From positions 1,054,001-1,118,000 of the forward strand of contig CAVSDT010000001.1 of the NCBI GenBank assembly GCA_963726825.1: 64,000 bases of DNA. The letters are read 5' to 3'. The stretch comes from DATLGB01 sp963726825. Its GTDB lineage: Bacteria > Actinomycetota > Thermoleophilia > Solirubrobacterales > Solirubrobacteraceae. Below the pieces are notes generated by a model. It was given only the letters and a program-made list of their open reading frames with translations, did no database searches and was not told the origin of the DNA. Each line of letters opens with the position of its first letter. The first letter of the stretch is position 1. Below are positions 17,138 through 26,091 of this stretch, in pieces. The translations under genes were made by a program, and so were the position numbers.

Positions 17138-18298
17138 ATGAGCGGTGACAGCCAGCGCGGCCAGGCGATCACCGCCGGGTTCATCACCGCGATCGTCGGC
17201 TTCGTCGGCGCGTTCCCGATCGTCCTGGCCGGCTCCCGCGCCGCCGGGGCCACGGAGGCGCAGGCCGCGTCGGGCCTGCTCGCCGTCTCCGTGCTGATGG
17301 GGCTGTGCGCGATCGGGCTCTCCGCGCGGCTGCGCCTGCCCGTCTCGATCGCGTGGACGACCCCCGGCTCCGCGCTGCTGATCTCGGGCGGGGCGGTGGC
17401 CGGCGGCTACCCGGCCGCCGTCGGCGCCTTCCTCCTCTCGGGCGTCCTGCTCGCGCTCTGCGGCCTGTCCGCGACGCTCGAGCGGGCGATCCGCGCGATC
17501 CCGGCCCCGATCGCCGCCGCGGTGCTCGCCGGGGTGCTGCTCCCCATCTGCCTCGAACCCGCCCGCGGGGTCGCCGCCGAGCCGCTGACCTCCGGCCTGC
17601 TGGTGTTCGTCTGGCTCGTCCTGCTGCGGTTCGCCCGCCGCTGGGCGGTGGTGGGGATGCTCGCCGTCGCGGTGCTCATCGTCCTCGTCGATCACCCTGG
17701 GGGCGTCGACGCGGCGGGCCTGAGCCCGCGCCTCGTGCTCGTCGCTCCCGAGCTGCACGCCGGGACGCTGCTCGGCCTCGGCATCCCGCTGTTCATCGTC
17801 ACGATGGCCTCCCAGAACATCCCCGGACTGGCGGTGCTCGCGAGCTTCGGCCACCATCCGCCGCTGCGCCCCGTGCTGCTCGCGACGGGCGGCGCGACCG
17901 TCGTCGGCGCGCCCGCCGGCGTCGTCGGCATCAACCTCGCCGCGATCACCCAGGCGCTCGCGGCCGGTCCCGACGCGGGGCCGGACCCGGCCCGGCGCTG
18001 GCCCGCCGGCATCTCCAACGGCATCGGGGTCATCGTCCTCGGCCTGGGCGCCGGCGTGGCGGCGACCCTCGTGGCCGCGGCCCCCGACGGTCTCATCGCC
18101 ACCGCGGTCGGCCTCGCGCTGTTCGCGCCGCTGGCCAACGCGATCGGCGCGGCCACCCGCGACGACGCGCTCCGCGAGCCCGCGGCGGTGACGCTGCTCG
18201 TCGCGGCGTCGGGGATCGACGTCGCCGGCGTCAGCGCGCCCTTCTGGGGCCTGGTCGCGGGCCTGGGGTTCCTCGCGGTGCAACGCCTGCGCCGCTGA
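17138..18298 (+). CDS. BenE family transporter (benzoate/H+ symporter-like)
   Basis: Integral membrane protein of 386 aa with about 11-12 hydrophobic helices, of the BenE family in the nucleobase/APC-like superfamily. Segments such as FITAIVGFVGAFPIVLAG, PVSIAWTTPGSALL and ITQALAAGPDA are characteristic. BenE imports benzoate with protons in characterised bacteria; no aromatic catabolic genes are adjacent, so the substrate here is uncertain. ATG 17138 is chosen because TAGGGT lies eight bases upstream and the preceding frame is Arg-rich. The cfa-like gene follows 46 bp later with its own TACGAT box. Confidence 0.88.
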   Translation: MSGDSQRGQAITAGFITAIVGFVGAFPIVLAGSRAAGATEAQAASGLLAVSVLMGLCAIGLSARLRLPVSIAWTTPGSALLISGGAVAGGYPAAVGAFLLSGVLLALCGLSATLERAIRAIPAPIAAAVLAGVLLPICLEPARGVAAEPLTSGLLVFVWLVLLRFARRWAVVGMLAVAVLIVLVDHPGGVDAAGLSPRLVLVAPELHAGTLLGLGIPLFIVTMASQNIPGLAVLASFGHHPPLRPVLLATGGATVVGAPAGVVGINLAAITQALAAGPDAGPDPARRWPAGISNGIGVIVLGLGAGVAATLVAAAPDGLIATAVGLALFAPLANAIGAATRDDALREPAAVTLLVAASGIDVAGVSAPFWGLVAGLGFLAVQRLRR

Positions 18299-18344
18299 CG
18301 GCACGGACGCTCACGGTCCGACCGACGGTACGATCGCGGTCGCG

Positions 18345-19637
18345 ATGATCACGTCCCCCGACGCCGCCACGACCGTCCGGTCCCTCGTCCAGCGCATCGG
18401 CGGTGACCGGGGCACGACGCTGCCGGTGACGCTGCGCTTCTGGGACGGCTCGGAGCTCAGCGCCGGCCCCGAGGCCCCGGTCGTCGGGGTGCAGCGCCGC
18501 GCCCTCGGCCACCTGCTGCACGAGCCCAACCAGCTCGGCCTCGTGCGCGCCTACGTGCGCGGGGAGCTCGCGCTGGAGTCCGGCCGCCTGGAGGACGTCC
18601 TCGCGCACCGCGCCGCCTTCGGCGGCCTCCACGCGACGCCCGCCGACCTCGCGCTGGCCGCTGCCGCGCTCGTGCGCCTCGGCGGTGCCGACGCCCTGCG
18701 CCCCCCCGAGGTGCCCGCGATCGAGCTGCGCCCGCGCGGCCGCCGCCACAGCACCGGTCGCGACGCCGAGACCGTCCGCCACCACTACGACGTCTCCAAC
18801 GCCTTCTATCGCGCCCTGCTCGGGCCGAGCCTCGTCTACTCCTGCGCCTACTACGACGACGCCACCGACACGCTCGAGGCCGCCCAGGAGCGCAAGCTCG
18901 AACGGATCTGCCGCAAGCTGCGCCTCCATGAGGGCGAGCGGATGCTCGACATCGGCTGCGGCTGGGGCTCGCTCGTGCTCCACGCCGCCGAGCACCACGG
19001 CGTGCGCGCGGTGGGCGTGACGATCTCGGGGGAGCAGGCCGAGCTCGCCCGGGAGCGGGTCCGCGAGCGCGGCCTGGAGGACCGGATCGAGATCCGCGTC
19101 GCCGACTACCGCGAGATCGCCGACGGGCCCTACGACAAGATCGCCTCGATCGGCATGTACGAGCACGTCGGGTACGAGCAGCTCGACGCCTACGCCGCCA
19201 TCGTCGAGCGGCTGCTGGCCCCGGGCGGCCTCGCGCTCAACCACGGCATTTCCGGCCTCTTCTCCACGCCCGCCGGACCGAAGTCGCTGATCCAGCGCTA
19301 CGTGTTCCCCGACGGCGAGCTGCTCCCCGTCGGCGACGTGATCGGCGCCCTGCAGCGCGCCGGCCTCGAGACGCGCGACGTCGAGTCGATGCGCGAGCAC
19401 TACGCGCTCACCCTGCGGGCGTGGCTGGCCAACCTCGCCGCGCACCGCGACGCACTCGTCGCCGAGGCCGGGGAGGACCGGGTGCGCGTGTGGGAGCTCT
19501 ACCTGCTCGGCTCCGCGCTGGCGTTCGAGGACGCCGACATCTCGATCTTCCAGGTCCTCGTCGCCAAGGGCGGCGCTCCGCACGGCCTGCCGCTGGCGCG
19601 CACCGACCTCGTCAGCTCGCCAGCATCCGCCCCATGA
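18345..19637 (+). CDS. Cyclopropane-fatty-acyl-phospholipid synthase family methyltransferase
   Basis: SAM-dependent enzyme of 430 aa that modifies cis-unsaturated acyl chains of membrane phospholipids, adding a methylene or methyl group. The N-terminal domain (to about residue 130) is followed by HHYDVSNAFY at 146-155, YSCAYY at about 165-170, the SAM-binding MLDIGCGWGSL at 200-210, and EHVGYEQLDAY near 265. These are the Cfa/Cma/UfaA signatures. The start follows TACGAT by ten bases. Its last 26 bp overlap the 3' end of the converging helicase gene. Cyclopropane, tuberculostearate-type or mycolate-type product cannot be distinguished. Confidence 0.93.
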   Translation: MITSPDAATTVRSLVQRIGGDRGTTLPVTLRFWDGSELSAGPEAPVVGVQRRALGHLLHEPNQLGLVRAYVRGELALESGRLEDVLAHRAAFGGLHATPADLALAAAALVRLGGADALRPPEVPAIELRPRGRRHSTGRDAETVRHHYDVSNAFYRALLGPSLVYSCAYYDDATDTLEAAQERKLERICRKLRLHEGERMLDIGCGWGSLVLHAAEHHGVRAVGVTISGEQAELARERVRERGLEDRIEIRVADYREIADGPYDKIASIGMYEHVGYEQLDAYAAIVERLLAPGGLALNHGISGLFSTPAGPKSLIQRYVFPDGELLPVGDVIGALQRAGLETRDVESMREHYALTLRAWLANLAAHRDALVAEAGEDRVRVWELYLLGSALAFEDADISIFQVLVAKGGAPHGLPLARTDLVSSPASAP

Positions 19638-21909
19638 GGTCGACGGCGCCCGCCTTGTGCAGGTGCTCGTTGAGGTTGCCGCACTTGGGCGACTGCACGC
19701 AGGACGGACAGCCGGACTCGCACTTGCACTCGCTCACGAGCCTGTGGGCGGCCTCGACGAGGGCGTCGAAGGCGAGGAAGCCGCGGCGGGTGATGCCGAT
19801 CCCGCCCGGGTGGCCGTCGTAGATGAAGATCGTCGGCCGGCCGGTCTGGGGGTGGTAGTTGGTCGACAGGCCGCCGATGTCCCAGCGGTCGCACATCGCC
19901 AGCAGCGGCAGGACCGCGATCTGGCTGTGCTCGGACGCGTGCAGCGCGCCAAGCAGCAGGTCCAGGGGCAGCTCGCCCCCGAGCGTCTCGTCCGGCAGCT
20001 CGTACCAGAGCGCCTGCGTGGTGAAGGACGTCTCCGGCAGGTCGAGGGCGACGAGGTCGATCGACTCGTGGTCTGACAGGCGCTTGCGCTGGTAGGCGAG
20101 CACCGTCTCGGTCACCTGCACCTCGCCGAAGCGCAGCGTCACGCCGTGCGTCTGCGTCTCGTCGAGCACCTTGAGGATCTCGGTGTCGGACTCCGTCTTG
20201 GGCTGCGTGTACCAGTTGCCCGTGAACGCCTTGACCATGGCGGCGTCGGCGTCCAGGTCGAGGTGCTGGACCTCGTAGGAGCGGCCCTGATGGAGGTAGA
20301 TCGCGCCGTCGTGGACGGTGGTGAACGCGCGCGCGGCCTCGACGGTCCCGAGCAGCTCCCCCGAGTCGACCTCGACGACGGCGAACTGGCGCGGGTCGCC
20401 TGAGCGCAGGGAGACGTCGGCGGCGGGATAGCCCTCCGTCCGGCGCTCGACGTAGCGGCCGTGGCGGTCCCGGCGCAGGTGCCCCGCGGCGACGAGCTTG
20501 CGTGCGTGCCACTCCCAGTCGGCGCCGAGCGTGCGCGCGTCGACGCCCTCCAGCGGCCCCTCGTGCGCGGCGCACATGAGGTGGCCGGCGTAGATGCGCT
20601 CGTTCTCGTGGTCGAGGATCGCGGACTCCACCGGGCGGTCGAGGAACTCGTCGGGATGGCGGCAGAAGAACTGGTCCAGCCCGTCCTCCCCCGCGATGTA
20701 GAGCGCGAGCCCGCGGCCCCGACGGCCGGCGCGTCCCCACATCTGCCGCAGCGAGGCGACCGTGCCGGGGAAGGTGACGACGATCGCCGCGTCCAGCGCG
20801 CCGATGTCGATGCCGAGCTCGAGCGCCGAGGTCGCCACGACGCCGAGCAGGTCGCCGTTGACCAGGCGCTCCTCGAGCTCGCGCCGCTGGGCGGCCGTGT
20901 AGCCCGCGCGGTAGGGCGCGACGCGCCCGGCCAGCTCCGGGCTGCCGCGCTCCGCGAGGGCGTCCGCGGTCATCCGGCTCATCAGCTCCACGCCGCGGCG
21001 CGACTTCATGAAGCAGATCGTCCGGGCGCCCTCGTCGACGAGCTCGGCGAGGAGGTCGGCCGCCTCCGCCAGCACCGAGCGGCGCGTCTGCAGCGCCGCG
21101 TCGGTGACGGGCGGGTTCCACATCGCCACGGTGCGGCGGGCGCCGGGCGAGCCGTCCTCGTCGACGAGCGTGAAGTCGTGCAGGCCCGTCAGGCGCTCGG
21201 CGAGCTCGAGCGGGTTGGCGATCGTCGCCGTGGCGAGGATGAAGCGCGGGCTGGAGCCGTAGCGCTCGCAGGCCCGGCGCAGCCGGCGCAGGACGTTGGC
21301 GACGTGGGAGCCGAACACGCCCCGGTAGACGTGCGCCTCGTCGACCACGACGACGGCGAGGTTGCGCAGGAAGCCGGCCCACGACTCGTGGTTGGGGAGG
21401 ATCCCGACATGGAGCATGTCCGGGTTGGTGAGGACGAGGTTGGAGCGCTTGCGGACCGCCGTGCGCTGCTCGCGCGGGGTGTCGCCGTCGTAGATCGCCG
21501 GGCGCACCACGGGGTCCAGGCCGAACGCGTTCAACGCGCGCGCCTGGTCCTGGGCGAGCGCCTTGGCGGGGTAGAGGTACAGCGCGCGGGCGAGGCCGTC
21601 GCGGTGCAGCACGTCGAGCACGGGGAGGTTGAACGCCAGCGACTTGCCGGACGCCGTGCCGGTGGTCACGACGACGGAGCCGTCGGCGACGGCGTCCCAG
21701 GCCGCGGCCTGGTGCGACCACAGGCCGTCGATGCCCCGGCGAGCGAGTGCGGCGGCCACGTCCGGATGCAGGTCCGCGGGGATCGGGGCGACGCGCGGCT
21801 CGCGCCCGTGCTGGGCGGCCGCGTCGACCAGGCGGTGGTCCTCGCGGCCACGCGCCAGCAACGCATCCCACGGCTCGATCTCCCGGACGACGCCCACTCG
21901 CTGCGACAC
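19612..21909 (-). CDS. DEAD/DEAH-box DNA helicase with C-terminal four-Cys domain (MrfA/Hrq1-like)
   Basis: Superfamily 2 ATP-dependent 3'-5' DNA helicase, 765 aa. Walker A TGTASGKS at about residue 82, DEAH box VVVDEAHVYRG, motif III ATATIANP, motif VI QMWGRAGRRGRG, and a C-terminal DUF1998-type metal site CKCESGCPSCVQSPKCG. This layout matches Bacillus MrfA (mitomycin-lesion repair) and fungal Hrq1. The annotated GTG 21909 is the longest start; GTG 21897 would follow a TAGTGT box by eight bases and may be the real one (761 aa). The gene diverges from gpgS with only eight bases between the two longest starts, and overlaps the cfa-like gene at its 3' end. Confidence 0.93.
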   Translation of the reverse strand: MSQRVGVVREIEPWDALLARGREDHRLVDAAAQHGREPRVAPIPADLHPDVAAALARRGIDGLWSHQAAAWDAVADGSVVVTTGTASGKSLAFNLPVLDVLHRDGLARALYLYPAKALAQDQARALNAFGLDPVVRPAIYDGDTPREQRTAVRKRSNLVLTNPDMLHVGILPNHESWAGFLRNLAVVVVDEAHVYRGVFGSHVANVLRRLRRACERYGSSPRFILATATIANPLELAERLTGLHDFTLVDEDGSPGARRTVAMWNPPVTDAALQTRRSVLAEAADLLAELVDEGARTICFMKSRRGVELMSRMTADALAERGSPELAGRVAPYRAGYTAAQRRELEERLVNGDLLGVVATSALELGIDIGALDAAIVVTFPGTVASLRQMWGRAGRRGRGLALYIAGEDGLDQFFCRHPDEFLDRPVESAILDHENERIYAGHLMCAAHEGPLEGVDARTLGADWEWHARKLVAAGHLRRDRHGRYVERRTEGYPAADVSLRSGDPRQFAVVEVDSGELLGTVEAARAFTTVHDGAIYLHQGRSYEVQHLDLDADAAMVKAFTGNWYTQPKTESDTEILKVLDETQTHGVTLRFGEVQVTETVLAYQRKRLSDHESIDLVALDLPETSFTTQALWYELPDETLGGELPLDLLLGALHASEHSQIAVLPLLAMCDRWDIGGLSTNYHPQTGRPTIFIYDGHPGGIGITRRGFLAFDALVEAAHRLVSECKCESGCPSCVQSPKCGNLNEHLHKAGAVDLMGRMLAS

Positions 21910-21917
21910 TAGGCCGG

Positions 21918-22811
21918 GTGCTGAGCGTCGAGAACCGCGTCGTCCGCTGGGAGCGGGAACGGTCCTACCACCACTCGCGGTTCCCGGCCGACAGGCTCGC
22001 GGTCGAGCGCGACAGGACGGTCACCGTCGTCGTCCCCACGCGCGAGTGCGCGGCGACGATCGGGCCGATCTGCGCGACGCTCGTCTCGCTCAAGGACCGC
22101 GGCGTGCTCGACCAGGTCCTCGTCGTCGACGCGGGGTCCTCCGACGGGACGGCCCAGATCGCCGACCGCGCCGGCGCCCAGGTGGTGCTCGAGGACGACC
22201 TGCTGCCCGCCTTCGGGCCCGTGCGCGGCAAGGGGGACGCGATGTGGCGCTCGCTCGTGGCCGTCGAGCACGACGTCGTCTGCTTCATGGACGGCGACTC
22301 GGGCGGCTTCGGCGAGCACTTCCCCTGCGGGACCCTCGGGCCGCTGCTGTGCGAGTCGGGCGTGGACTTCGTCAAGGCGCACTTCCGCCGGCCCTTCTCC
22401 ACCGGCGAGGGATCGGAGCGCCCCGAGGACGGCGGTCGCGTCACCGAGCTCACCGCCCGGCCGCTCCTGCGCCGCTTCTGGCCGGTGCTCGCCGGCGTCC
22501 GCCAGCCGCTGGCGGGGGAGACCGCCGCCTCGGCGAAGCTCCTGCGCCGGATCCCGTTCTCGATCGGCTACGCGGTCGAGATCGCGATGCTGCTCGACGT
22601 CGCCGGGCTCGTGCGGCTCGAGCGGATCGCGCAGGTCGACCTGGACCTGCGCCTCAACGACCACCAGTCGCTGCAGGCGCTGAGCCGCATGAGCGACGAG
22701 GTGCTGGCCGCCGCCGCGGTGCGTCTCGGCCGCGACGGCCGGCTGACGGGGGTCGCCGACGACGAGGTCACCGAGCGCCCGCCCATGGACACGGTGCTGG
22801 GCGCGCGGTGA
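21918..22811 (+). CDS. gpgS: Glucosyl-3-phosphoglycerate synthase
   Basis: GT-A glycosyltransferase of 297 aa. GpgS joins glucose from UDP- or ADP-glucose to 3-phosphoglycerate, the first step of glucosylglycerate synthesis, a compatible solute and precursor of methylglucose lipopolysaccharides. Visible are VVVPTRECAATIG (nucleotide binding start), VVDAGSSDGT, FMDGDSGGFGEH with the acidic metal-binding pair Asp125/Asp127, and PFSIGYAVEIAMLLD, all family traits. GTG 21918 is chosen because LSVENRVVRWERERSYHHSRF is the normal N-terminus. The phosphatase gene starts inside its stop (GTGA), so the two are translationally coupled. Confidence 0.93.
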   Translation: MLSVENRVVRWERERSYHHSRFPADRLAVERDRTVTVVVPTRECAATIGPICATLVSLKDRGVLDQVLVVDAGSSDGTAQIADRAGAQVVLEDDLLPAFGPVRGKGDAMWRSLVAVEHDVVCFMDGDSGGFGEHFPCGTLGPLLCESGVDFVKAHFRRPFSTGEGSERPEDGGRVTELTARPLLRRFWPVLAGVRQPLAGETAASAKLLRRIPFSIGYAVEIAMLLDVAGLVRLERIAQVDLDLRLNDHQSLQALSRMSDEVLAAAAVRLGRDGRLTGVADDEVTERPPMDTVLGAR

Positions 22812-23614
22812 GCGTCGCTGGCACGGTGGGCACGGGTGGGCGGCCGACGGCGCTCCGAGCCGTCTACCTCGACCTCGACGGCACCCTGCTCGGGCGCGGC
22901 GGGTCCGTCCTCCACGACGAGGACGGGGTCTTCACCACCGCCGGCGTCCGCGCGCTCGAGGCGTGCGCGCGCGCCGACGTCGAGGTGGTGCTCGTCTCCG
23001 GTCGCCGGCTCGCGTCCCTGTCGCACGACGCGCGCCTGCTCGGCGTCCGCTCCTACGCCTGCGAGGCCGGCGCGCTGCTCGTCGTGGGCGGCGAGCGCAT
23101 CTACCTGACCGGCCGCTTCCAGCCGACGGCGGACGTGAGCGTCTACGCGCAGATCGAGGCCACAGGTGCACCGCAGCTGCTGCTCGACCACTTCGACGGC
23201 CGGTTGCGCCCGCACGAGGACGCCATGCACGTCCGCGAGATCTCGCACGTCTTCGTCGGCGAGGCGGACGCCGGCGTCGCCAACGACCAGCTGCGCGCGG
23301 CCGGCCTCGGCGACCTGCGGCTGCTCGACAACGGCGCGGTCGAGGAGGGCGGCCACGTCTTCCACCTGCTTCCCGGCGAGGCCTCCAAGGCCAACGCCGT
23401 CGCGACCCACCGCCGCATCCGCGGCCACGCGGCCGACGCGTGCATCGCGGTCGGCGACTCGGAGGAGGACGCCGGGATGGCGGCCGCCGTCGGGACGTTC
23501 TGGTTCGTCGGCAACGGCGCCTGGACCGGAGGGTCCAACATCCGCCGTGCCGAGGCCACGCACGGCGCCGGGGTCTACGAGGCGATCCTCACGGAGCTCG
23601 CCGAGCGCCGGTGA
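22808..23614 (+). CDS. HAD-family phosphatase, probable glucosyl-3-phosphoglycerate phosphatase
   Basis: Cof/MpgP-type HAD hydrolase of 268 aa. Motif I is VYLDLDGTLL (Asp22 nucleophile, Asp24 acid), motif II VVLVSGRR, motif III Lys in GEASKANAV, and motif IV VGDSEEDAGMAAAVG. The fold type matches mannosyl-3-phosphoglycerate phosphatases. By context it should remove the phosphate from the GpgS product to give glucosylglycerate; mycobacterial GpgP is instead a histidine phosphatase, so this would be a non-orthologous replacement. GTG 22808 overlaps the gpgS stop by four bases. The specific substrate is an inference from the operon. Confidence 0.85.
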   Translation: MSVAGTVGTGGRPTALRAVYLDLDGTLLGRGGSVLHDEDGVFTTAGVRALEACARADVEVVLVSGRRLASLSHDARLLGVRSYACEAGALLVVGGERIYLTGRFQPTADVSVYAQIEATGAPQLLLDHFDGRLRPHEDAMHVREISHVFVGEADAGVANDQLRAAGLGDLRLLDNGAVEEGGHVFHLLPGEASKANAVATHRRIRGHAADACIAVGDSEEDAGMAAAVGTFWFVGNGAWTGGSNIRRAEATHGAGVYEAILTELAERR

Positions 23615-23616
23615 CC

Positions 23617-24738
23617 CTAGGCCGTCGGGATCGGCGCGCTGCGGCGCCGGACCACGCGCCGCCACCAGCCCCGGAACGCGTCGTTGCGCCGCCGCCACCA
23701 GCCGCGCGTGTCCGAGAAGCGCGCCGGCGGCGGGGTGGTGGTGCGGACCTTCGCCACCCACTCCTCCAGCGGCAGCTCGCCCGAGATGAGGCCGCCGAGG
23801 GCGGTGACGATCGGGGCGTCGACGTCCGCGCGCTCCAGCGCGCGGCACAGGAGGGGGACGAGGTCCAGCGACTCGACCGCCTGTCCGATCCGCCCGGGGA
23901 TCTCGGCCGCGGGGACGCCCTCGCCGAGCAGCTCGCCCGCGCGGCGGTTGCGGCTCTGGGGCGCGAGGGCGGTGCCGACGAGGTCGCCCGTCCCGGCCAG
24001 CCCGATCATCGACTCCGGGCGCGCGCCCTGCATCTCGGCGAAGCGCCACACCTCGAGGAAGACGTGGCCGGCCGCGGCGCCGGCGGCGTTGAGCCCCTGC
24101 GCCTCCGTGGCGGCGGCGGCGAGCGCGGCGGCGTTCTTGGCCGCGCCGGCCAGCTCGACGCCGATCGGGTCGCTCGAGCGCTCGCACACGACGCCGGCGC
24201 GCTGGAACACGTCCGCGATCGCCAGCCCGAGCCGCTCGTCCTGGGCGGCCGCGACGAGCGCGGCGCCCTCCGTGACCATCTCCCGCGCGTGGGCGGGGCC
24301 GCCGATGCACGCGACGCGCGAGCCGCCGAGCAGCGAGGCCAGCAGGACCGTCGGCGCGACCCCGTGCGGGGGCACGAGCCCCTTGGCCATCGAGATGACG
24401 GGGGTCTTGGGTCGCAGGCCGGCCTGGGGCAGGCCGGCGATCACGCGGTCCATGCCGCGCGAGGGGACGCCGAGGAAGACGTAGTCGGCGCGGGCGATGC
24501 CCTCGTCGGCGCACTCGATCTTCAGCTGCGGGGGGAACTCGATGCCCGGCAGGTAGGCGGCGTTCTCACGCGCCTCCAGCAGGAGGTCGGCCTGCTCCTG
24601 CGTGCGGGTCTGCAGCGTGGTGCGAAAGCCGCCGCGGGCGAGGAGCACGGCGACGGCGGTCCCGAACGAGCCGGCGCCGATGACGACGGCGCGGCGGGTT
24701 CCGGGGGAGGGGAGGGTCAGCTGGCGGCGGGAAGGCAC
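23617..24738 (-). CDS. gpsA: NAD(P)-dependent glycerol-3-phosphate dehydrogenase
   Basis: Makes sn-glycerol 3-phosphate from dihydroxyacetone phosphate for phospholipid synthesis. Residues about 16-40 carry the Rossmann motif VVIGAGSFGTAVAVLLARGG. Further family marks are ISMAKGL, CIGGPAHAREM (GGP motif), the catalytic Lys region GVELAGAAKNAAALAA and GLAGTGDLVGT. The 373-aa length includes a 35-residue basic C-terminal extension with several Trp and Arg, absent from short GpsA proteins. GTG 24738 is preceded by TAGGTC rather than a perfect box. It converges with the HAD phosphatase with two bases between stops. Confidence 0.93.
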   Translation of the reverse strand: MPSRRQLTLPSPGTRRAVVIGAGSFGTAVAVLLARGGFRTTLQTRTQEQADLLLEARENAAYLPGIEFPPQLKIECADEGIARADYVFLGVPSRGMDRVIAGLPQAGLRPKTPVISMAKGLVPPHGVAPTVLLASLLGGSRVACIGGPAHAREMVTEGAALVAAAQDERLGLAIADVFQRAGVVCERSSDPIGVELAGAAKNAAALAAAATEAQGLNAAGAAAGHVFLEVWRFAEMQGARPESMIGLAGTGDLVGTALAPQSRNRRAGELLGEGVPAAEIPGRIGQAVESLDLVPLLCRALERADVDAPIVTALGGLISGELPLEEWVAKVRTTTPPPARFSDTRGWWRRRNDAFRGWWRRVVRRRSAPIPTA

Positions 24739-24787
24739 TGCGGGGACCTACTCCGCCGTCCGGGGTCGGTTTCTGCCCCCGGTCGGC

Positions 24788-25117
24788 TCAGCAGACGGCC
24801 GCGAGCTCGGCCGTCGGGGGGTCGGCGCGGCGCAGCTCGGCGGTCGGCGGCTCGAACGTGACGCGCGGACGGCGGCTGCGGACCACGGAGCGCAGCCCGA
24901 AGAGGCTGATCAGCGTCCAGATGCCGTTGACCCCGACGGACGGCCAGGCCCCGGCGGCCAGCCCCGCCCCGACGAGCAGGACGGCGCCGACGCCGTTGAG
25001 CAGGTGCGACGCCGCGCCCTGCGGATCGAGGCGGCCGGTGGCGGCGCCGGCGTAGCTCGCGAGGACCGCGATGCCGCCGCCGAAGCCGAGGAGCGTGAGG
25101 AGGAGGGTGAAGCTCAC
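24788..25117 (-). CDS. CBU_0592-like small membrane protein
   Basis: Membrane protein of 109 aa with three hydrophobic helices (LLLTLLGFGGGIAVLASY, HLLNGVGAVLLVGAGLAAG, VNGIWTLISLFGL). The ASHLLNGVGA...PSVGVNGIWTLI pattern is that of the CBU_0592 family, whose function is unknown. The last 35 residues are cytoplasm-like and polar. GTG 25117 follows AACACT by six bases. It diverges from the LysR-type regulator and could be its target. Confidence 0.72.
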   Translation of the reverse strand: MSFTLLLTLLGFGGGIAVLASYAGAATGRLDPQGAASHLLNGVGAVLLVGAGLAAGAWPSVGVNGIWTLISLFGLRSVVRSRRPRVTFEPPTAELRRADPPTAELAAVC

Positions 25118-25153
25118 GCAGACAGTGTTAGGCAGATTCGGTGTGAAGCAGGA

Positions 25154-25166
25154 TGACTTTGAGTCA
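25154..25166. promoter_or_regulatory. Inverted repeat TGACT-TTG-AGTCA in the LysR divergent region
   Basis: A perfect 5-bp inverted repeat with a 3-nt spacer sits midway in the 71-bp AT-richer gap between the CBU_0592-like gene and the LysR-type regulator. LysR proteins usually bind dyads near their own divergent promoters. The spacing is shorter than the classic T-N11-A box, so the assignment is tentative. Confidence 0.4.
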
Positions 25167-25188
25167 CGTTGTGATGTAGTGAGACTTC

Positions 25189-26088
25189 ATGCCGATCGAA
25201 CCTCGCCGACTGCTCGTCCTGCGCGCCGTGCGCCGCGCCGGCGGCGTGCTCCCGGCGGCGCGCGCGCTCTACCTGACGCCCTCCGCCGTCTCCCAGCACC
25301 TGGCCCGGCTGGAGGAGGAGACGGGCCTGGCGCTCGTGGACCGGTCCCGGCGCGGCGGCGGCCGCTCCCTGGCGCTGACCGCGGCGGGGCACGCGCTGGC
25401 CGAGCACGGCGACAGGATGGCGGAGGTCCTCGCGGAGGCCGAGCGCGACGCGGGGTCGCTGCGCGGCGAGCGCGGCGGCCCCGTCCGCCTCGCCGGCTTC
25501 TCGACGGTGATCCGGCGGCTGATCGGGCCGGCGATCGTCGATCTCGCGATCAACGAGCCGGCCATCGTCCCGACGGTGACGGAGGTCGACGAGCCCGCCG
25601 GCCTCGCCGGCCTGCGGGGCGGCGAGCTCGATCTGCTCGTGGCCGAGCGACTGCCCGACGCCCCGGCGCCGCGCGGCCTCGTGGTCGAGGACCTCCTGCG
25701 CGACGCCTACCGGGTGATCGTCCCCGCGTCGTGGATGACCACCGACGACGCGTCCCTGCTGACCGGGCCGTGGGTCGCCGGGCTGCCGGGGACCCCGGCG
25801 CGCGCGGCGCTCGACCGGCTCGACGCGCCGGACGGCACCCCGCTCGACGTGCGCCACACCTGCAACGAGTTCACCTCGATGGTCGCGCTCGTCGGCGCGG
25901 GGCTCGGCGCGTCCCTCGTCACCGACCTGGTGCTCGAGTACCTCCCGCACCCGAACGTGCGGGCCGTCTCGGGCGGTCTGGACGCGGGCGCGCGCATGAT
26001 CTCGGTCCTCTCCCGGCGCGGCCGCGCCGAGCCGGGCCCGGCCGCCGAGGCCGTGATCGAGGCGCTGCGCCAGCAGGCCGCGGAGTGA
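25189..26088 (+). CDS. LysR-family transcriptional regulator
   Basis: DNA-binding regulator of 299 aa. The winged HTH occupies residues 1-60 (RRLLVLRAVRRAGGVLPAAR, then PSAVSQHLARLEEETG), followed by the linker helix and a periplasmic-binding-like effector domain. The N-terminus is that of the short actinobacterial LysR subgroup. It lies beside tryptophan 2,3-dioxygenase (converging, three bases apart) and diverges from the small membrane protein. Control of either neighbour is possible but not shown by the sequence. Start ATG 25189. Confidence 0.92.
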   Translation: MPIEPRRLLVLRAVRRAGGVLPAARALYLTPSAVSQHLARLEEETGLALVDRSRRGGGRSLALTAAGHALAEHGDRMAEVLAEAERDAGSLRGERGGPVRLAGFSTVIRRLIGPAIVDLAINEPAIVPTVTEVDEPAGLAGLRGGELDLLVAERLPDAPAPRGLVVEDLLRDAYRVIVPASWMTTDDASLLTGPWVAGLPGTPARAALDRLDAPDGTPLDVRHTCNEFTSMVALVGAGLGASLVTDLVLEYLPHPNVRAVSGGLDAGARMISVLSRRGRAEPGPAAEAVIEALRQQAAE

Positions 26089-26091
26089 CGC

